A DNA stretch of 64,000 bases from Yersinia enterocolitica (GTDB lineage: Bacteria; Pseudomonadota; Gammaproteobacteria; Enterobacterales; Enterobacteriaceae), in contig NBTC02000002.1 of NCBI GenBank assembly GCA_002082245.2, positions 4,030,001-4,094,000 of the forward strand, in the 5' to 3' direction. Shown piece after piece: positions 9,534 through 20,653 of the stretch; the stretch's first letter is position 1, and every line of letters starts with the position of its first letter. The translations under genes and the position numbers were made by a program. Below the pieces are notes generated by a model. It was not told the origin of the DNA and searched no databases. It was given only the letters and a program-made list of their open reading frames with translations.

Positions 9534-9696
9534 TTGTTAGTCAGGCATCACCCCGTGAATGTAATCGATGGCAGGCGCAATTTGCGTGCGTTGTCGCGTT
9601 ACATAATTATGGCGATGAATCTGCGCGGTATTTTGTGGGTAAGCCGTTATACTAGCGTCGATCGCATGTCTAAGAGTGAGTGTTTAAGAGGTTGTT

Positions 9697-10437
9697 ATGC
9701 TATTAATTTTGCGCACGGTGCTGGCAGTTTTATATTGTATTCTGGTGTGTGTGTTTGGTTCGATTTATTGCCTGTTTAGGCCGCGAAACCCACGTAATCT
9801 TGCGACGTTTGCGCATCTGTTCGGTCGGATGTCGGTATTGTTCGGGATTACAGTTGAACAACGTATCCCCAAGGAAGCGGCGGACTACGGTACCTGTATT
9901 TATATCGCCAACCATCAAAATAATTACGATATGGTCACCATGTCGAATGTGGTTCAGTCCGGTACGGTCACGGTAGGTAAAAAGAGCCTGCTATGGGTGC
10001 CTCTGTTTGGCCCGCTATATTGGCTGACTGGTAACTTGCTGATTGATCGTGATAACCGCGCCAAGGCGCATGGCACTATTGCTCAGGTGGTTGAGCAGGT
10101 CAAAAAAAGAAATGTTTCTATCTGGATGTTCCCAGAAGGTACACGTAGCCGTGGCCGTGGGTTATTGCCATTTAAGACTGGTGCTTTCCATGCCGCTATA
10201 GCTGCTGGTGTGCCTATTGTGCCTATTTGCGTGTCCAGCACCAATAATATCAATTTAAACCGCTGGTCAAATGGCAAAGTCATTGTAGAGATAATGCCGC
10301 CCGTTGATACCAGTGGCTATGGCAAAGAGCGCGTGCGTGAATTATCGGAACATTGCCGCAACCTGATGCTGGCTAAAATTGAGCAGCTCGATGCCGAAAT
10401 TGCCCAACAGGCAGAGCAGCAAGCGGCGGGAAAATAA
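9697..10437 (+). CDS. plsC: 1-acyl-sn-glycerol-3-phosphate acyltransferase
   Basis: A 246-residue inner-membrane enzyme that acylates lysophosphatidic acid to phosphatidic acid, an essential phospholipid step. Seen: an N-terminal membrane helix (about 2-27), motif I NHQNNYD (His73, Asp78), motif III FPEGTRSRGRG and the late VPIVPICVSS. Length matches the E. coli enzyme (245). AAGAGG sits just before ATG 9697. The parC-plsC-ftsP order is conserved in Enterobacterales. Confidence 0.96.
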   Translation: MLLILRTVLAVLYCILVCVFGSIYCLFRPRNPRNLATFAHLFGRMSVLFGITVEQRIPKEAADYGTCIYIANHQNNYDMVTMSNVVQSGTVTVGKKSLLWVPLFGPLYWLTGNLLIDRDNRAKAHGTIAQVVEQVKKRNVSIWMFPEGTRSRGRGLLPFKTGAFHAAIAAGVPIVPICVSSTNNINLNRWSNGKVIVEIMPPVDTSGYGKERVRELSEHCRNLMLAKIEQLDAEIAQQAEQQAAGK

Positions 10438-10605
10438 TACTATTGGCTTTTATTGATAGGTTATTGCGCGGCTTGTTTTGCTTAAAGTAAATTTTGGATT
10501 TCCATTTAAACGACTCTGGTCGTGAGCGTTTTGCCGTCCTTCAGCGTTATTCGCAGTCAGGCAAAATTTTGCAGTAGGTTTGATTGTGGTTTTCACGGAG
10601 AAGAT

Positions 10606-12033
10606 ATGTCACTCAGTCGTCGCCAGTTCATTCAGGCTACGAGCTTAGCGCTAGGCGCAGGTTCGCTGCCATTGAGGGCACAGGCTAATAGTACCCAGCA
10701 ACCCCCATTACCGGTTCCACCCTTATTGGAGTCTCGTCGTGGGCAACCGCTGTTTTTGACGCTACAGCGTGCACATTGGGCATTCAGTGGCGGTCAAAAA
10801 GCCGCAGTCTGGGGGATTAACGGCATGTATCTGGGGCCGACAGTCAGGGTTTTCAGCGGCGATGATGTGAAGCTGATTTATAGCAACCGTCTGGCTGAAC
10901 CGGTATCCATGACAATCAGTGGGTTGCAGGTTCCTGGTACTCTAATGGGTGGCGCGGCACGTATGATCTCCCCTGGTGTTGACTGGTCGCCGGTATTGCC
11001 GGTACGGCAAGCGGCCGCAACCTGTTGGTACCACGCCAATACCCCTAACCGTATGGCACCTCATGTATATAACGGGCTGGCAGGGATGTGGCTGGTGGAA
11101 GATGAAGTCAGTAAAGCGATGCCATTGCCGAGTCATTATGGTGTCGATGATTTCCCGATTATTATTCAGGACAAGCGGCTTGATAATTTTGGCGTGCCTG
11201 AATATGACCCGCCAGCCAAAGGTGGCTTTGTTGGCGATACATTGCTGGTCAATGGGGTGCAAAGCCCGTTTGTCGAAGTCTCTCGTGGTTGGGTTCGATT
11301 ACGTCTATTAAATGCCTCTAACGCTCGTCGCTACATCTTGCAACTCAGTGATGGCCGCCCTTTGCATGTTGTTGCCAGTGATCAGGGTTTCTTGCCTGCG
11401 CCCGTGGCCGTACAGCAGCTTTCGCTGGCTCCCGGTGAGCGGCGCGAAGTGGTGATTGATATGTCACAAGGCAATGAAGTCTCCATCACGGCGGGTGAAT
11501 CTGCCGGTATCATGGATAGGCTCCGTGGGCTGTTCGAACCCTCAAGTATTTTGATTTCTACGCTAGTGCTAACATTAAAACCAACCGGTTTATTGCCGCT
11601 GGTGACCGATAATCTGCCGATGCGTTTATTAGCCGACCAGATTTTGGACGGCAACGTGATTCGTTCCCGTGAGTTCCGTTTGGGTGATGATTTACCGGGC
11701 ATTAACGGTGCTATTTGGGATATGAGCCGTGTGGATGCTCAGGCCCAGCAAGGGACTTGGGAGCGCTGGACTCTGTATGCCGACATGCCACAGGCATTCC
11801 ATATTCAAGGGGTCTCCTTCCTGGTGAAGAATGTCAACGGCGCGCCGGCGATGGCCGAGGATCGCGGCTGGAAGGATACTGTTTGGGTTGATGGTGATGT
11901 AGAGCTACTGGTGTATTTCAATCAGGTTTCCTCTGAGCACTTCCCGTTCTTGTACTACAGCCAGACACTTGAGATGGCGGATCGTGGCTCTGCGGGGCAG
12001 TTAGTGACACAGGCCGCACCAACACTTGGGTAA
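10606..12033 (+). CDS. ftsP: Cell division protein FtsP (SufI), Tat-exported
   Basis: A 475-residue periplasmic divisome protein with a multicopper-oxidase fold but without copper chemistry in known homologues; it stabilises the divisome under stress. The Tat signal is MSLSRRQFIQATSLALGAG, with an -LPLRAQA- cleavage region. Cupredoxin-like blocks include VWGINGMYLGPTVRVFSGD and TCWYHANTPNRMAPHVYNGL. ATG 10606 is chosen because GGAG precedes it and it gives the twin-arginine N-terminus; a longer frame from 10522 adds 28 residues with no signal. It is downstream of plsC, as in E. coli. Confidence 0.95.
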   Translation: MSLSRRQFIQATSLALGAGSLPLRAQANSTQQPPLPVPPLLESRRGQPLFLTLQRAHWAFSGGQKAAVWGINGMYLGPTVRVFSGDDVKLIYSNRLAEPVSMTISGLQVPGTLMGGAARMISPGVDWSPVLPVRQAAATCWYHANTPNRMAPHVYNGLAGMWLVEDEVSKAMPLPSHYGVDDFPIIIQDKRLDNFGVPEYDPPAKGGFVGDTLLVNGVQSPFVEVSRGWVRLRLLNASNARRYILQLSDGRPLHVVASDQGFLPAPVAVQQLSLAPGERREVVIDMSQGNEVSITAGESAGIMDRLRGLFEPSSILISTLVLTLKPTGLLPLVTDNLPMRLLADQILDGNVIRSREFRLGDDLPGINGAIWDMSRVDAQAQQGTWERWTLYADMPQAFHIQGVSFLVKNVNGAPAMAEDRGWKDTVWVDGDVELLVYFNQVSSEHFPFLYYSQTLEMADRGSAGQLVTQAAPTLG

Positions 12034-12278
12034 GGCGTTAGGTTAAGGGTTACCGGGTTCGGTTGATATAAGATTAGTGCTTACTTGGCCTCAGATGAGC
12101 AAAGAGCGAATATCAACCGCAACCTAATCCACTCTACATTCACTCACTTGATGGTGTGAGCCTGGTAATCAAAAGATATATCCTTCCTCTTTACGTGGAG
12201 AAATGCGTATAATCGCCGCCCGGTGATGATTTCTTAACCCGAACCACCTCAACTTTCCTCAATTCAAAGAGTGTTGCC

Positions 12279-14549
12279 ATGAGTACCAGCTTGATCCAAC
12301 CAGAACGTGACCTGTTTTCCTATCAGCCTTATTGGGCTGAATGTTATGGCACCGCGCCATTCTTACCCATGTCACGGGAGGAAATGGATATATTGGGCTG
12401 GGACAGTTGCGACATTATTGTTGTCACCGGCGATGCCTATGTGGATCACCCCAGCTTTGGCATGGCGATCATTGGTCGTATGCTGGAGGCGCAAGGCTTC
12501 CGGGTTGGAATTATTGCTCAGCCGGACTGGACCAATAAAAACGATTTCATGCGGTTGGGTGAACCCAATCTGTTCTTCGGCGTTACGGCTGGCAACATGG
12601 ACTCGATGATCAACCGTTATACAGCCGATCGTAAGTTGCGCCACGATGATGCCTATACGCCGGATAATCAAAGCGGTAAGCGACCTGATCGGGCCACTTT
12701 AGTCTATAGCCAGCGCTGCAAAGAAGCGTATAGCCATGTGCCGGTATTGCTCGGCGGTATTGAGGCCAGCTTGCGCCGCATTGCTCATTATGACTATTGG
12801 TCTGATACTGTGCGCCGTTCGGTTATCGTGGATGCCAAAGCGGACATGTTGGTCTACGGCAATGGCGAACGGCCTTTGGTTGAAGTGGCTCATCGCCTGG
12901 CGGCGGGTGAGAAAATTGCCGATATTCAGGATGTTCGCAACACGGTTGTGATGCGCAAAACTGCATTACCGGGCTGGAGTGGGGTTGATTCTACTCGCCT
13001 GGACAAACCGGGGCGTATTGAAGCCATTCCCAATCCGTACGGTGAAGATCTGCCGTGCGCCACTGATAGCATTCCTGAATCCGAAGCTAAACCGGTTACT
13101 GTTCGTGCCGCCAAACCCAAACCATGGGAAAAGACCTACGTCTTGCTGCCTTCTTATGAAAAAGTGAAGGCAGACAAAGTGTTATATGCCCACACCTCGC
13201 GGATTTTGCATCATGAAACCAACCCCGGTTGTGCACGGGCCTTGATGCAAAAACATGGTGATCGCTATATTTGGATTAACCCACCGGCTATTCCACTGAG
13301 TACGGAAGAGATGGACAGCGTGTTTGCGCTACCCTACCAGCGTGTGCCGCACCCAGCCTATGGCAAATCGCCGATCCCCGCCTATGACATGATTCGCTTC
13401 TCGATCAACATTATGCGTGGTTGCTATGGCGGCTGTTCATTCTGCTCTATCACTGAGCATGAAGGGCGTATTATTCAAAGCCGCTCTGAAGATTCTATTA
13501 TTCGTGAAATCGAAGAGATTCGCGACAAAGTCCCTGGTTTTACCGGTATTATCTCTGATCTTGGTGGCCCAACGGCTAACATGTATATGCTGCGCTGCCA
13601 GTCGCCGAGGGCAGAACAGACCTGTCGGCGTGCATCCTGTGTTTATCCTGAGATTTGCCCGCATATGGATACTAACCATCAGCCGACTATCTCTTTGTAC
13701 CGCCGGGCGCGTGATCTTAAAGGGATTAAAAAGATCCTGATCGCCTCGGGGGTCCGCTATGACTTAGCAGTAGAAGATCCGCGCTATATCAAAGAATTAG
13801 CCAGCCATCATGTGGGTGGATATTTGAAAATTGCACCGGAACACACCGAGGAAGGGCCACTTTCCAAAATGATGAAACCGGGAATGGGCAGCTATCAACG
13901 CTTTAAAGAGTTGTTTGATACCTATTCCAAGCAGGCAGGTAAAGAGCAGTATTTGATCCCTTATTTCATCTCTGCCCATCCGGGCACTGAGGATAAAGAT
14001 ATGGTCAATTTGGCGCTATGGCTGAAGAAAAACCGTTTCCGTCTGGATCAGGTACAGAACTTCTACCCGTCGCCACTGGCTAACTCTACGACCATGTATT
14101 ACACCGGTAAAAATCCGCTGGCGAAAGTGGATTATAAAAGTGAAGACGTCGTTGTACCGAAAGGGGATCGCCAGCGGCGGTTACATAAGGCCTTGCTGCG
14201 TTATCATGATCCGGCTAACTGGCCAATGATCCGTACTGCATTAGAGGAGATGGGGTTGCAACATCTGATTGGCGGCCGCCGGGAATGCCTGGTTCCGGCA
14301 GCGACAATCGAGGAACAACGTGAAGCTCGTCGGGCGCTGCGCCACCATACTCCGGCCCTGACGAAGCACACTGCTATCACCCGCCAGCGTCAGCCAGGTA
14401 GCCGAAGCACAACGTCTGCTATCAGCAAAAAACCGCAGGTTGCCAGTAGCACGCCAGTGGCAAAACCGTCAGTAAGCAAAACTGGGGCGAGAAAATCCCC
14501 GGCAAATCAGACGGCTGCCGGCGCAAAGGGCAAAGCTAAGCATCATTAA
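12279..14549 (+). CDS. ygiQ: YgiQ-family radical SAM protein
   Basis: A 756-residue protein of the YgiQ family (UPF0313), whose substrate is not established. The radical-SAM cluster motif CYGGCSFC gives Cys382, Cys386 and Cys389, after an N-terminal domain carrying [14 protein letters not shown]. The barrel includes [17 protein letters not shown] and a further Cys-rich stretch ([26 protein letters not shown] is split over this region). The C-terminal ~80 residues are low-complexity, Ala/Lys/Ser-rich and basic, with [12 protein letters not shown], possibly for nucleic-acid contact (inference). In E. coli the gene is interrupted by a stop codon; here it is one intact frame. Confidence 0.93.
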   Translation: MSTSLIQPERDLFSYQPYWAECYGTAPFLPMSREEMDILGWDSCDIIVVTGDAYVDHPSFGMAIIGRMLEAQGFRVGIIAQPDWTNKNDFMRLGEPNLFFGVTAGNMDSMINRYTADRKLRHDDAYTPDNQSGKRPDRATLVYSQRCKEAYSHVPVLLGGIEASLRRIAHYDYWSDTVRRSVIVDAKADMLVYGNGERPLVEVAHRLAAGEKIADIQDVRNTVVMRKTALPGWSGVDSTRLDKPGRIEAIPNPYGEDLPCATDSIPESEAKPVTVRAAKPKPWEKTYVLLPSYEKVKADKVLYAHTSRILHHETNPGCARALMQKHGDRYIWINPPAIPLSTEEMDSVFALPYQRVPHPAYGKSPIPAYDMIRFSINIMRGCYGGCSFCSITEHEGRIIQSRSEDSIIREIEEIRDKVPGFTGIISDLGGPTANMYMLRCQSPRAEQTCRRASCVYPEICPHMDTNHQPTISLYRRARDLKGIKKILIASGVRYDLAVEDPRYIKELASHHVGGYLKIAPEHTEEGPLSKMMKPGMGSYQRFKELFDTYSKQAGKEQYLIPYFISAHPGTEDKDMVNLALWLKKNRFRLDQVQNFYPSPLANSTTMYYTGKNPLAKVDYKSEDVVVPKGDRQRRLHKALLRYHDPANWPMIRTALEEMGLQHLIGGRRECLVPAATIEEQREARRALRHHTPALTKHTAITRQRQPGSRSTTSAISKKPQVASSTPVAKPSVSKTGARKSPANQTAAGAKGKAKHH

Positions 14550-14570
14550 ACTGAATACATCGCCTTGAAC

Positions 14571-15404
14571 TCAGTTGTCAGACCCGAAAACATCCGGGTC
14601 TGGCCCGAGGCGTTTATTGCTGTCTAACTTCGAAATTGCCGTCAGTTCATCTTTATGCAATTTAAAATCAAACACTTCAAAGTTTTCCTTGATACGCGCC
14701 GGTGTTACCGATTTCGGGATAACGATCAACCCACAATCGAGATGCCAGCGGATCACGACCTGTGCAGGTGTTTTATTGTATTTTTGCGCTAACTGGCGAA
14801 TAACGGTTTGATCGAAAACGCCCTCACCACCTTGGGCCAGCGGGCTCCAGGATTCGGTTGCAATATGATGGGTGGCATTCCACGAATGGAGCTGGCGCTG
14901 CTGTAGCAGTGGATGTAGCTCAATCTGATTGACGGTTGGCGCCACACCCGTTTCATCAATCAGCCGTTGCAGATGAGGAATCTGGAAGTTACAGACACCA
15001 ATGCTGCGAATTAAACCTTGTTCTTTCAATTTGATCAGTTCACGCCAGGCACTAACGTAGTGATCCTGTGTTGGGTTGGGCCAATGGATCAGATAGAGAT
15101 CGACATAATCGAGCTGAAGTTTGCTCAGGCTCTCTTCTAGTGCTTTTTTCGGATCCTGCTGGCTGTCATTCCACAGTTTAGTGGTAATAAATAGCTCATC
15201 ACGAGCCACACCCGCCGCCTTCAGTGCCGAGCCGACACCCTGTTCATTTTTATAAATTGCCGCAGTATCGACAGAGCGATAGCCCACCTCGAGTGCTTTG
15301 CTGACAGCAAGCTGTGTTTCTTCAATCGTTGCTTGCCAAACGCCAAGGCCAAGTTGTGGCATCAGGTTGCCATCGTGCAATTTGATAATGGGTTGTGTTG
15401 CCAT
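14571..15404 (-). CDS. dkgA: 2,5-diketo-D-gluconate reductase A / methylglyoxal reductase
   Basis: A 277-residue NADPH-dependent aldo-keto reductase, close to E. coli DkgA (YqhE), which reduces 2,5-diketogluconate, methylglyoxal and other aldehydes. The catalytic tetrad is complete: Asp46 and Tyr51 in RSVDTAAIYKNEQ, Lys76 in TTKLWND, His107 in YLIHWPN. The C-terminus ends LGPDPDVFGSDN. GGAG lies six bases before the ATG. It is transcribed in the same direction as yqhD, about 317 bases downstream of it, and is probably also under YqhC. Confidence 0.95.
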   Translation of the reverse strand: MATQPIIKLHDGNLMPQLGLGVWQATIEETQLAVSKALEVGYRSVDTAAIYKNEQGVGSALKAAGVARDELFITTKLWNDSQQDPKKALEESLSKLQLDYVDLYLIHWPNPTQDHYVSAWRELIKLKEQGLIRSIGVCNFQIPHLQRLIDETGVAPTVNQIELHPLLQQRQLHSWNATHHIATESWSPLAQGGEGVFDQTVIRQLAQKYNKTPAQVVIRWHLDCGLIVIPKSVTPARIKENFEVFDFKLHKDELTAISKLDSNKRLGPDPDVFGSDN

Positions 15405-15721
15405 GTCTATCTCCTTCGCTGACTGATTGGGCTGTGTTTGCCCTGTTTACCCGTAATGTAAGTTTAGTCGTGATCATTCTATTTATGATCTTGCTAGCGA
15501 TTAATCATGTGTGAGAAGTATCAAAATGTGCACAGATCTATCGGCGATCTGCCACTGAGAGATGAACAGCAAAATGCGTGGTAATAAGCTAAAGCCTAGC
15601 AGTTAATAACGATAGCACCCTTTTAACGGTAAGTGAAAAGAGTAAGTAGATGTTGAACAGAAGGCATCCTGTTCAACGATGCCTTCTGTGTTGAAAACTG
15701 TAAACTGGGCTGATGCTATTA
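15405..15721. other. yqhD-dkgA intergenic region
   Basis: 317 bases without a gene. It holds a strong hairpin just after yqhD (15657-15689) and must contain the dkgA promoter. AGATC..GATCT half-sites flank 15535-15551, but I cannot assign them to a regulator. Confidence 0.5.
15657..15689 (-). terminator. Hairpin after yqhD
   Basis: Perfect 12-base inverted repeat ACAGAAGGCATC / GATGCCTTCTGT with a nine-base loop, 33 bases after the yqhD stop. No U tract follows, so it may act as a 3' end stabiliser or a weak terminator. Confidence 0.55.
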
Positions 15722-16879
15722 TTAGACCGCAGCTTCGTAGATACGTTTACTATCAGCTAAAGTGATATCACTGTGTTCGCCAAGCTGAGTCATACCGTGC
15801 TCTTCCAGTTTTTTAATCAAATCAGGAATAGAACTGCCATCCAGTTTGTAGGCCGACAGGCGAGTAGCAACGCCCATGCTTTCAAAGAAATGACGGGTAG
15901 CTTCAATTGCGGCATCGATGCGGTGCTCTTCGCTACCGTCACGTAGGCCCCAGACACGCTCCGCGTATTGCAGCAGTTTGGCGCGCTTTTGTTGCTTCTT
16001 CGCCACTAACAGAGCGGGCAGTACTACCGCCAGCGTCTGAGCATGGTCCAGACCATGGCGGGCGGTCAGTTCGTGGCCTAACATGTGTGTCGCCCAGTCT
16101 TGTGGCACACCGGCCCCAATCAGGCCGTTTAATGCCATAGTGGCACTCCACATAATATTGGCGCGCACATTGTAGTTTTCTGGCTCCGCCAATGCTTTCG
16201 GACCTTCCTCAATCAGGGTTAACAACAGCCCTTCAGCAAAGCGATCCTGCACTTTTGCATCAACCGGGTAAGTCAGATATTGCTCAATGGTATGTACAAA
16301 AGCATCGACAACACCGTTCGCGACTTGGCGCGGTGGCAAAGTATAAGTGACAACCGGGTCCAGCACGGCAAACAGTGGCTGGACAAAGGGTGAGAAGAAG
16401 TGCTGCTTATCACCAGTTTCACGGCGGCTGATAACTGCGCCATTGTTAGCTTCAGAACCGGTAGCAGGCAGAGTCAGTACTGAACCCATTGGCAGTGCTT
16501 CTTTAATATCGCTGCCAGTGGTTTGCAGAATATGCCATGGTTCTTGTGGGTAATTGACGGCAGCGGCGATGAATTTGGTGCCATCTAATACTGATCCCCC
16601 TCCCACCGCTAGCAGGAAGTCGATTTTCTCCGCCCGGCAAAGCGCAACAGCTTTCATCAGGGTTTCATAGGTTGGATTCGGCTCAATACCGCCAAACTCC
16701 AGGAAATCAAAGCCTTTCAGTGCCTGATGGACTTGATCCAGCACACCATTTTGTTTGATGCTGCCGCCGCCATAGGTAATCAAGATGCGGGCATCAGCAG
16801 GAATTTCTTTACTCAATTGTGCTATTTGACCAGTACCGAACAGCACTTTAGTGGGGGTATGGAGGGTAAAGTTTTGCAT
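15722..16879 (-). CDS. yqhD: NADPH-dependent aldehyde reductase YqhD
   Basis: A 385-residue iron/zinc-dependent group III alcohol dehydrogenase that detoxifies short-chain and lipid-peroxidation aldehydes using NADPH. Seen: the coenzyme motif ILITYGGGSIKQNG, the GGGSVLDGTKF segment, and metal ligands in GVVDAFVHTIEQYL (Asp, His) and LGHELTARHGLDHAQ (two His). Length matches E. coli YqhD (387). It is divergent from its activator gene yqhC with 260 bases between, where the YqhC site should lie. Confidence 0.96.
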   Translation of the reverse strand: MQNFTLHTPTKVLFGTGQIAQLSKEIPADARILITYGGGSIKQNGVLDQVHQALKGFDFLEFGGIEPNPTYETLMKAVALCRAEKIDFLLAVGGGSVLDGTKFIAAAVNYPQEPWHILQTTGSDIKEALPMGSVLTLPATGSEANNGAVISRRETGDKQHFFSPFVQPLFAVLDPVVTYTLPPRQVANGVVDAFVHTIEQYLTYPVDAKVQDRFAEGLLLTLIEEGPKALAEPENYNVRANIMWSATMALNGLIGAGVPQDWATHMLGHELTARHGLDHAQTLAVVLPALLVAKKQQKRAKLLQYAERVWGLRDGSEEHRIDAAIEATRHFFESMGVATRLSAYKLDGSSIPDLIKKLEEHGMTQLGEHSDITLADSKRIYEAAV

Positions 16880-17139
16880 TATTTGTCTTCCAGCTTATGG
16901 GTGATGAACAATTATGGTAATCAAAACGCGACGTATTAGCCGGTGATGCAATGATTGTTTATTGCCGTACCATTGGCAGCCATTGTCGGCAACTTAGCGC
17001 GATACCTCAATGCACATTTCTGCCTTGCTCTTGCCTATTTCTCCAAAGCACTGTAGAAAATGCGGTAAATATTGCACAATTTATATCTGATCGTTTTAGT
17101 TGCTAGATTATCTCAGATAACTCCAGTAAGTGAGAGTAT

Positions 17140-18033
17140 ATGGTTGAGGTTAATGATATTCAGGTACAGATGGCCGAAAAAATTACACGTTTGGCTAAGG
17201 GGAATGGCTTAACGCCCTCTGCTGTGCCACGGGTGAAAATTTTGTACTCCACAGTGCACCAGCCGCGCACTCCGGTAATGTACACCCCCAGTGTAGTCAT
17301 CATATTCCAGGGGCACAAAGTGGGTTATCTGGGCAGTAAAGTGTTTCAGTATGATCCGAAAAATTACCTTATTCTGACGGTTCCACTGCCGTTTGAATGT
17401 GAAACTTTTGCCAGCCCTGAAATACCTCTGGCGGGAATATCGATTCATATAGACAGCCAGATGCTACAGGATCTGCTGATAGATATAGGTGATGATGAGC
17501 TGGATAAACCGTTCGGTAATACCTCTGGCGTCAATTCATCGGCGCTGACCGAAGAGATGCTGTGTGCCACCGAGCGCTTATTGGATGTGATGTCCAATCC
17601 CCGTGATGCCAGAGTGCTCGGCCCACAAATTGTGCGGGAAATTCTCTACTATGTACTGTGTGGTCAATGCGGAGGAGCCTTGCAGGCGCTGGTTAACCGC
17701 CATGGGCACTTTAATCAAATTACCAAAACCTTGCGGCGTATTGAAAATCAATTTGCAGATAATCTGAATGTTGAGCAATTAGCGGCAGATGTGAACATGA
17801 GTGTTTCGGCGTTTCATCATAACTTCAAAGCCGTCACTAATACCTCGCCACTGCAATATCTCAAATCTTACCGGTTGCATCGCGCACGAATGATGATGTT
17901 GCACGATGGGCTAAAAGCCAGTACCGCAGCCAACAAAGTAGGGTATGAGAGTGCTTCACAGTTCAGCCGTGAGTTTAAACGCTATTTTGGCCTCACACCC
18001 AGTGAAGAGGTCGCTAAACTGCGGACTAACTGA
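17140..18033 (+). CDS. yqhC: AraC-family activator YqhC
   Basis: A 297-residue regulator. The N-terminal AraC-type cupin/effector region (about 20-170) includes [17 protein letters not shown] and [14 protein letters not shown]. The C-terminal double helix-turn-helix (about 195-295) includes [21 protein letters not shown] and [22 protein letters not shown]. In E. coli YqhC senses reactive aldehydes and activates yqhD and dkgA. The divergent placement next to yqhD supports orthology. A hairpin follows at 18064-18086. Confidence 0.93.
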   Translation: MVEVNDIQVQMAEKITRLAKGNGLTPSAVPRVKILYSTVHQPRTPVMYTPSVVIIFQGHKVGYLGSKVFQYDPKNYLILTVPLPFECETFASPEIPLAGISIHIDSQMLQDLLIDIGDDELDKPFGNTSGVNSSALTEEMLCATERLLDVMSNPRDARVLGPQIVREILYYVLCGQCGGALQALVNRHGHFNQITKTLRRIENQFADNLNVEQLAADVNMSVSAFHHNFKAVTNTSPLQYLKSYRLHRARMMMLHDGLKASTAANKVGYESASQFSREFKRYFGLTPSEEVAKLRTN

Positions 18034-18057
18034 TTTTACGGCCCAGCTAATAATGGC

Positions 18058-18086
18058 AATAAAAAACGGCGCAGTGAGCGCCGTTT
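18058..18086 (-). terminator. Bidirectional terminator between yqhC and yghB
   Basis: Perfect nine-base inverted repeat AAACGGCGC / GCGCCGTTT (18064-18072 and 18078-18086) with a five-base loop. On the minus strand it is followed by six or more T, a classic intrinsic terminator for yghB; on the plus strand it can end yqhC. Confidence 0.85.
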
Positions 18087-18116
18087 AACTGCTTGAGTCA
18101 CGAGGCAAACACAGGG

Positions 18117-18779
18117 TTACTCAGTGACACTTTTACGTTTACACCACACCAACACCAGTGTGCCGACCAAACCAATCAGCAACAACACTATTGGTAAAAT
18201 CATCAGTGCTGTCATCACCTGGTTTTCATAGTGCTTAACGAATGGGATATGACTTAGCGCGAAACCTAACCCAACGACACTCCCCACCCATAGCAGCCCG
18301 CTTAACCAATTAAAGAACTGAAAACGTGCACTGTTCAGGCCAGAAATACCCGCCAGCGTTGGCAGTAAAGTCCGTACAAAAGCGAGAAAACGGCCAATTA
18401 TCAGGGCCGCCAAACCATGGCGTACAAACAGAGTATGGGCGCGTTGCCGATAATGAACCGGTAGCTGTAACAGCCACCTTTTAACTATTTTAGTATCGCC
18501 TAACCACAGCCCTTGCAGGTAACTGAGCCAACAACCCAAGCTGGCAGCAGTGGTTAAAATTATCATGGTCGGTAAGAACCCCATGACTCCCTTGGCAATT
18601 AATGCACCCGCCAATAGCAACAAACTATCACCGGGGAGGAAAGAAGCCGGTAGCAAACCGTTTTCTAAAAATAGGGTGGTAAAGAGAATGCCGTAAATGA
18701 CCCAAATCACATTCGGATCGGCAAGTTTACTAAAATCCTGCTGCCATAAGGCATGAAGGATTTCGCGTAATACATCCAT
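18117..18779 (-). CDS. yghB: DedA-family inner-membrane protein YghB
   Basis: A 220-residue polytopic membrane protein (E. coli YghB has 219). DedA proteins act in lipid/undecaprenyl-phosphate translocation and envelope homeostasis. Seen: [20 protein letters not shown] and [20 protein letters not shown], both DedA signatures, with at least four hydrophobic segments and a basic C-terminus. The ATG at 18779 ([12 protein letters not shown]) is chosen by family; the longer upstream frame is not conserved-looking. Gene order yqhC-yghB-metC is as in E. coli. Confidence 0.95.
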   Translation of the reverse strand: MDVLREILHALWQQDFSKLADPNVIWVIYGILFTTLFLENGLLPASFLPGDSLLLLAGALIAKGVMGFLPTMIILTTAASLGCWLSYLQGLWLGDTKIVKRWLLQLPVHYRQRAHTLFVRHGLAALIIGRFLAFVRTLLPTLAGISGLNSARFQFFNWLSGLLWVGSVVGLGFALSHIPFVKHYENQVMTALMILPIVLLLIGLVGTLVLVWCKRKSVTE

Positions 18780-18931
18780 TTCTGTTCCTGTTTGCCTAGC
18801 GTGTGAGGATATTGTTGTAAGGACTGGTCTAGTGTATCCGTAATGGCGCGGATCCACATTGATCTTATCCTCAATAATCGAATTTTTGAGGGATATATAC
18901 GTGTCGATGAGACTATTTGTGTAAGAGAGGA

Positions 18932-18962
18932 TTAATGCGCGGATATTGTTACCGCGCATTAA
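18932..18962 (-). terminator. Hairpin between metC and yghB
   Basis: Perfect 11-base inverted repeat TTAATGCGCGG / CCGCGCATTAA with a nine-base loop, starting 22 bases after the metC stop. No T tract follows on the minus strand, so termination strength is uncertain. Confidence 0.6.
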
Positions 18963-18984
18963 CAAATCAATCGTTCAGAAACCC

Positions 18985-20196
18985 TTACTGCACTGTTTTG
19001 ATGCGCTCAAATCCTGCGGCCAAATCGTCCTGCAAATCTTGCACATTCTCCAGACCAATATGCAGACGGAACAGTGTGCCTTTTATCCCGTCCCCTTCAT
19101 ACTGACGAATGGCACGGATATTCTCCGGTTGATAACCCAGAATCAAGGATTCAAAACCGCCCCATGAAAAGGCCATACTGAAGTGGGTGAAATGGTCGAG
19201 ATAAGCCTCTAACTGTTGCTGACTTAACTCTTCTTTTAATTCAAAAGAGAACAAGCCATTACAGCCAGTGAAGTCTCGTTTATAGAATTCATGGCCTTTG
19301 CAGCTTGGCAGGGCAGGGTGATAGACAGTGGCAACTTCCGGGCGCTGAGCCAGCCAGTTAGCAATTTCAATACTGCTTTTCTCGTGTTGTTTTAAACGCA
19401 CGCCCAGTGTGCGCAATCCACGGCTAGCAAGATAAGCTGTGTCAGCATCAACCATTTGCCCCATCAGATAAGAGTCTTCCCGCAGTTGCTCCCAACAACG
19501 CGCGTTGGCAACGGCAATCCCCAGCATCGCATCAGAATGACCAATGATGTATTTAGTTCCTGATTGGATAGAGATATCAATACCAAAATCCAGTGCTTTA
19601 AACAGCACACCCGCAGCCCAGGTGTTATCCATCATAATAATGATGTCTGGTGAAACGGCCCGGATGGCTTGTACCATTGCCGGAATATCTTGTACTTCCA
19701 TGGTGATGGAACCGGGTGACTCAAGGAATACCACTTTGGTTTTTGGGGTAATTAATGAGTCGATCCCGGCACCTATCATCGGATCAAAATAGGTCGTGGT
19801 GATATTCATGCGTGATAAAATTTTATCGCAAAAACTTTGGGCCGGCTCATAAGCAGAACCGGTCATTAGCACATGGTCACCCGTTGCGACAAATGACAAA
19901 ATTGCGTTGCTGATAGCCGCGGCACCGCAAGGATAAAGGACGCAACCTGCGCCACCTTCCAGCTCTGTCATCGCCTCTTGCAGCGAGAAGTGAGTCAGGG
20001 TGCCTCGGCGGCCATAGAATAATTCGCCTTTTCCCCGATTGATAGTGGCATGCTTCTTCGCTTTTACCGAGTCGAAAACCAGCGATGAAGCTCGCTGGAT
20101 CACCGTATTCACTGAGCCTTGAGTAAATCGTTTACTTCTGCCCGCACTGACTAAGGCTGTTTCCAGTTTTTCTGTCGTTTCTTTGTTTGCAGACAT
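18985..20196 (-). CDS. metC: Cystathionine beta-lyase
   Basis: A 403-residue PLP enzyme that cleaves cystathionine to homocysteine, pyruvate and ammonia in methionine synthesis. Seen: [17 protein letters not shown], the [14 protein letters not shown] substrate region, the [15 protein letters not shown] segment with the PLP-contacting Asp, and [11 protein letters not shown] with the Schiff-base Lys. The ATG at 20196 ([12 protein letters not shown]) is chosen over ATG 20247 by family length. It is divergent from exbB across about 450 bases containing a Fur box, so iron may influence it (inference). Confidence 0.95.
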   Translation of the reverse strand: MSANKETTEKLETALVSAGRSKRFTQGSVNTVIQRASSLVFDSVKAKKHATINRGKGELFYGRRGTLTHFSLQEAMTELEGGAGCVLYPCGAAAISNAILSFVATGDHVLMTGSAYEPAQSFCDKILSRMNITTTYFDPMIGAGIDSLITPKTKVVFLESPGSITMEVQDIPAMVQAIRAVSPDIIIMMDNTWAAGVLFKALDFGIDISIQSGTKYIIGHSDAMLGIAVANARCWEQLREDSYLMGQMVDADTAYLASRGLRTLGVRLKQHEKSSIEIANWLAQRPEVATVYHPALPSCKGHEFYKRDFTGCNGLFSFELKEELSQQQLEAYLDHFTHFSMAFSWGGFESLILGYQPENIRAIRQYEGDGIKGTLFRLHIGLENVQDLQDDLAAGFERIKTVQ

Positions 20197-20653
20197 GATC
20201 GTGTCGTCACCTTTATATAGGATATGCTGTAGTTCCAGAGCCAGCATTCATTTTAGAGATATATTCCTTACGTTAGCATGATGATTGTTATGTGGGGGCA
20301 GCTTTCACCATGAAAAAAACTAAAGAGAGTGACGCGCTGTTTTCTGACGGTTTGTAATGGAGAAATTCTGTGTAAGTGGCAAAACAAGGGATTTATTAAG
20401 GAGTCTTGGTGAGAGTTCTTTAGTTCAATCAATCACTTCTTATCTTTATATCTAATGTTATCGGCATGGAATAATTAAGGTCGCTATCATTTCTATTAAT
20501 TTACATAATTGTTTCAATCAGAATAATTCTCTTTCATTCTTAAAAAATCGTCTCAAATACTAATGATAATTACTATCAATTCCCGATTTGTTTGATATGA
20601 TCGGCACCTGATTTCGTCCTTAAATTGATATGCATATTGGGTGGAGGCACAGC
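20197..20653. promoter_or_regulatory. Divergent metC / exbB control region
   Basis: About 450 A+T-rich bases between divergent genes, with no coding frame. The exbB side has a Fur-type operator at 20559-20577, a likely -10 TATGAT at 20596-20601 and a GGAGG ribosome site before the GTG start. I see no distinct metC promoter or MetJ boxes by eye. Confidence 0.6.
20559..20577 (+). promoter_or_regulatory. Fur box upstream of exbB
   Basis: ACTAATGATAATTACTATC matches 15 of 19 positions of the Fur consensus GATAATGATAATCATTATC, with the central AATGATAAT exact. It overlaps the expected -35 zone of the TATGAT -10 element at 20596-20601, so Fe-Fur would block exbBD transcription. Confidence 0.75.

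Noticed and set aside
10522..10605. Longer start for ftsP.
   Set aside because: It would bury the twin-arginine signal behind 28 unrelated residues; GGAG sits before ATG 10606.
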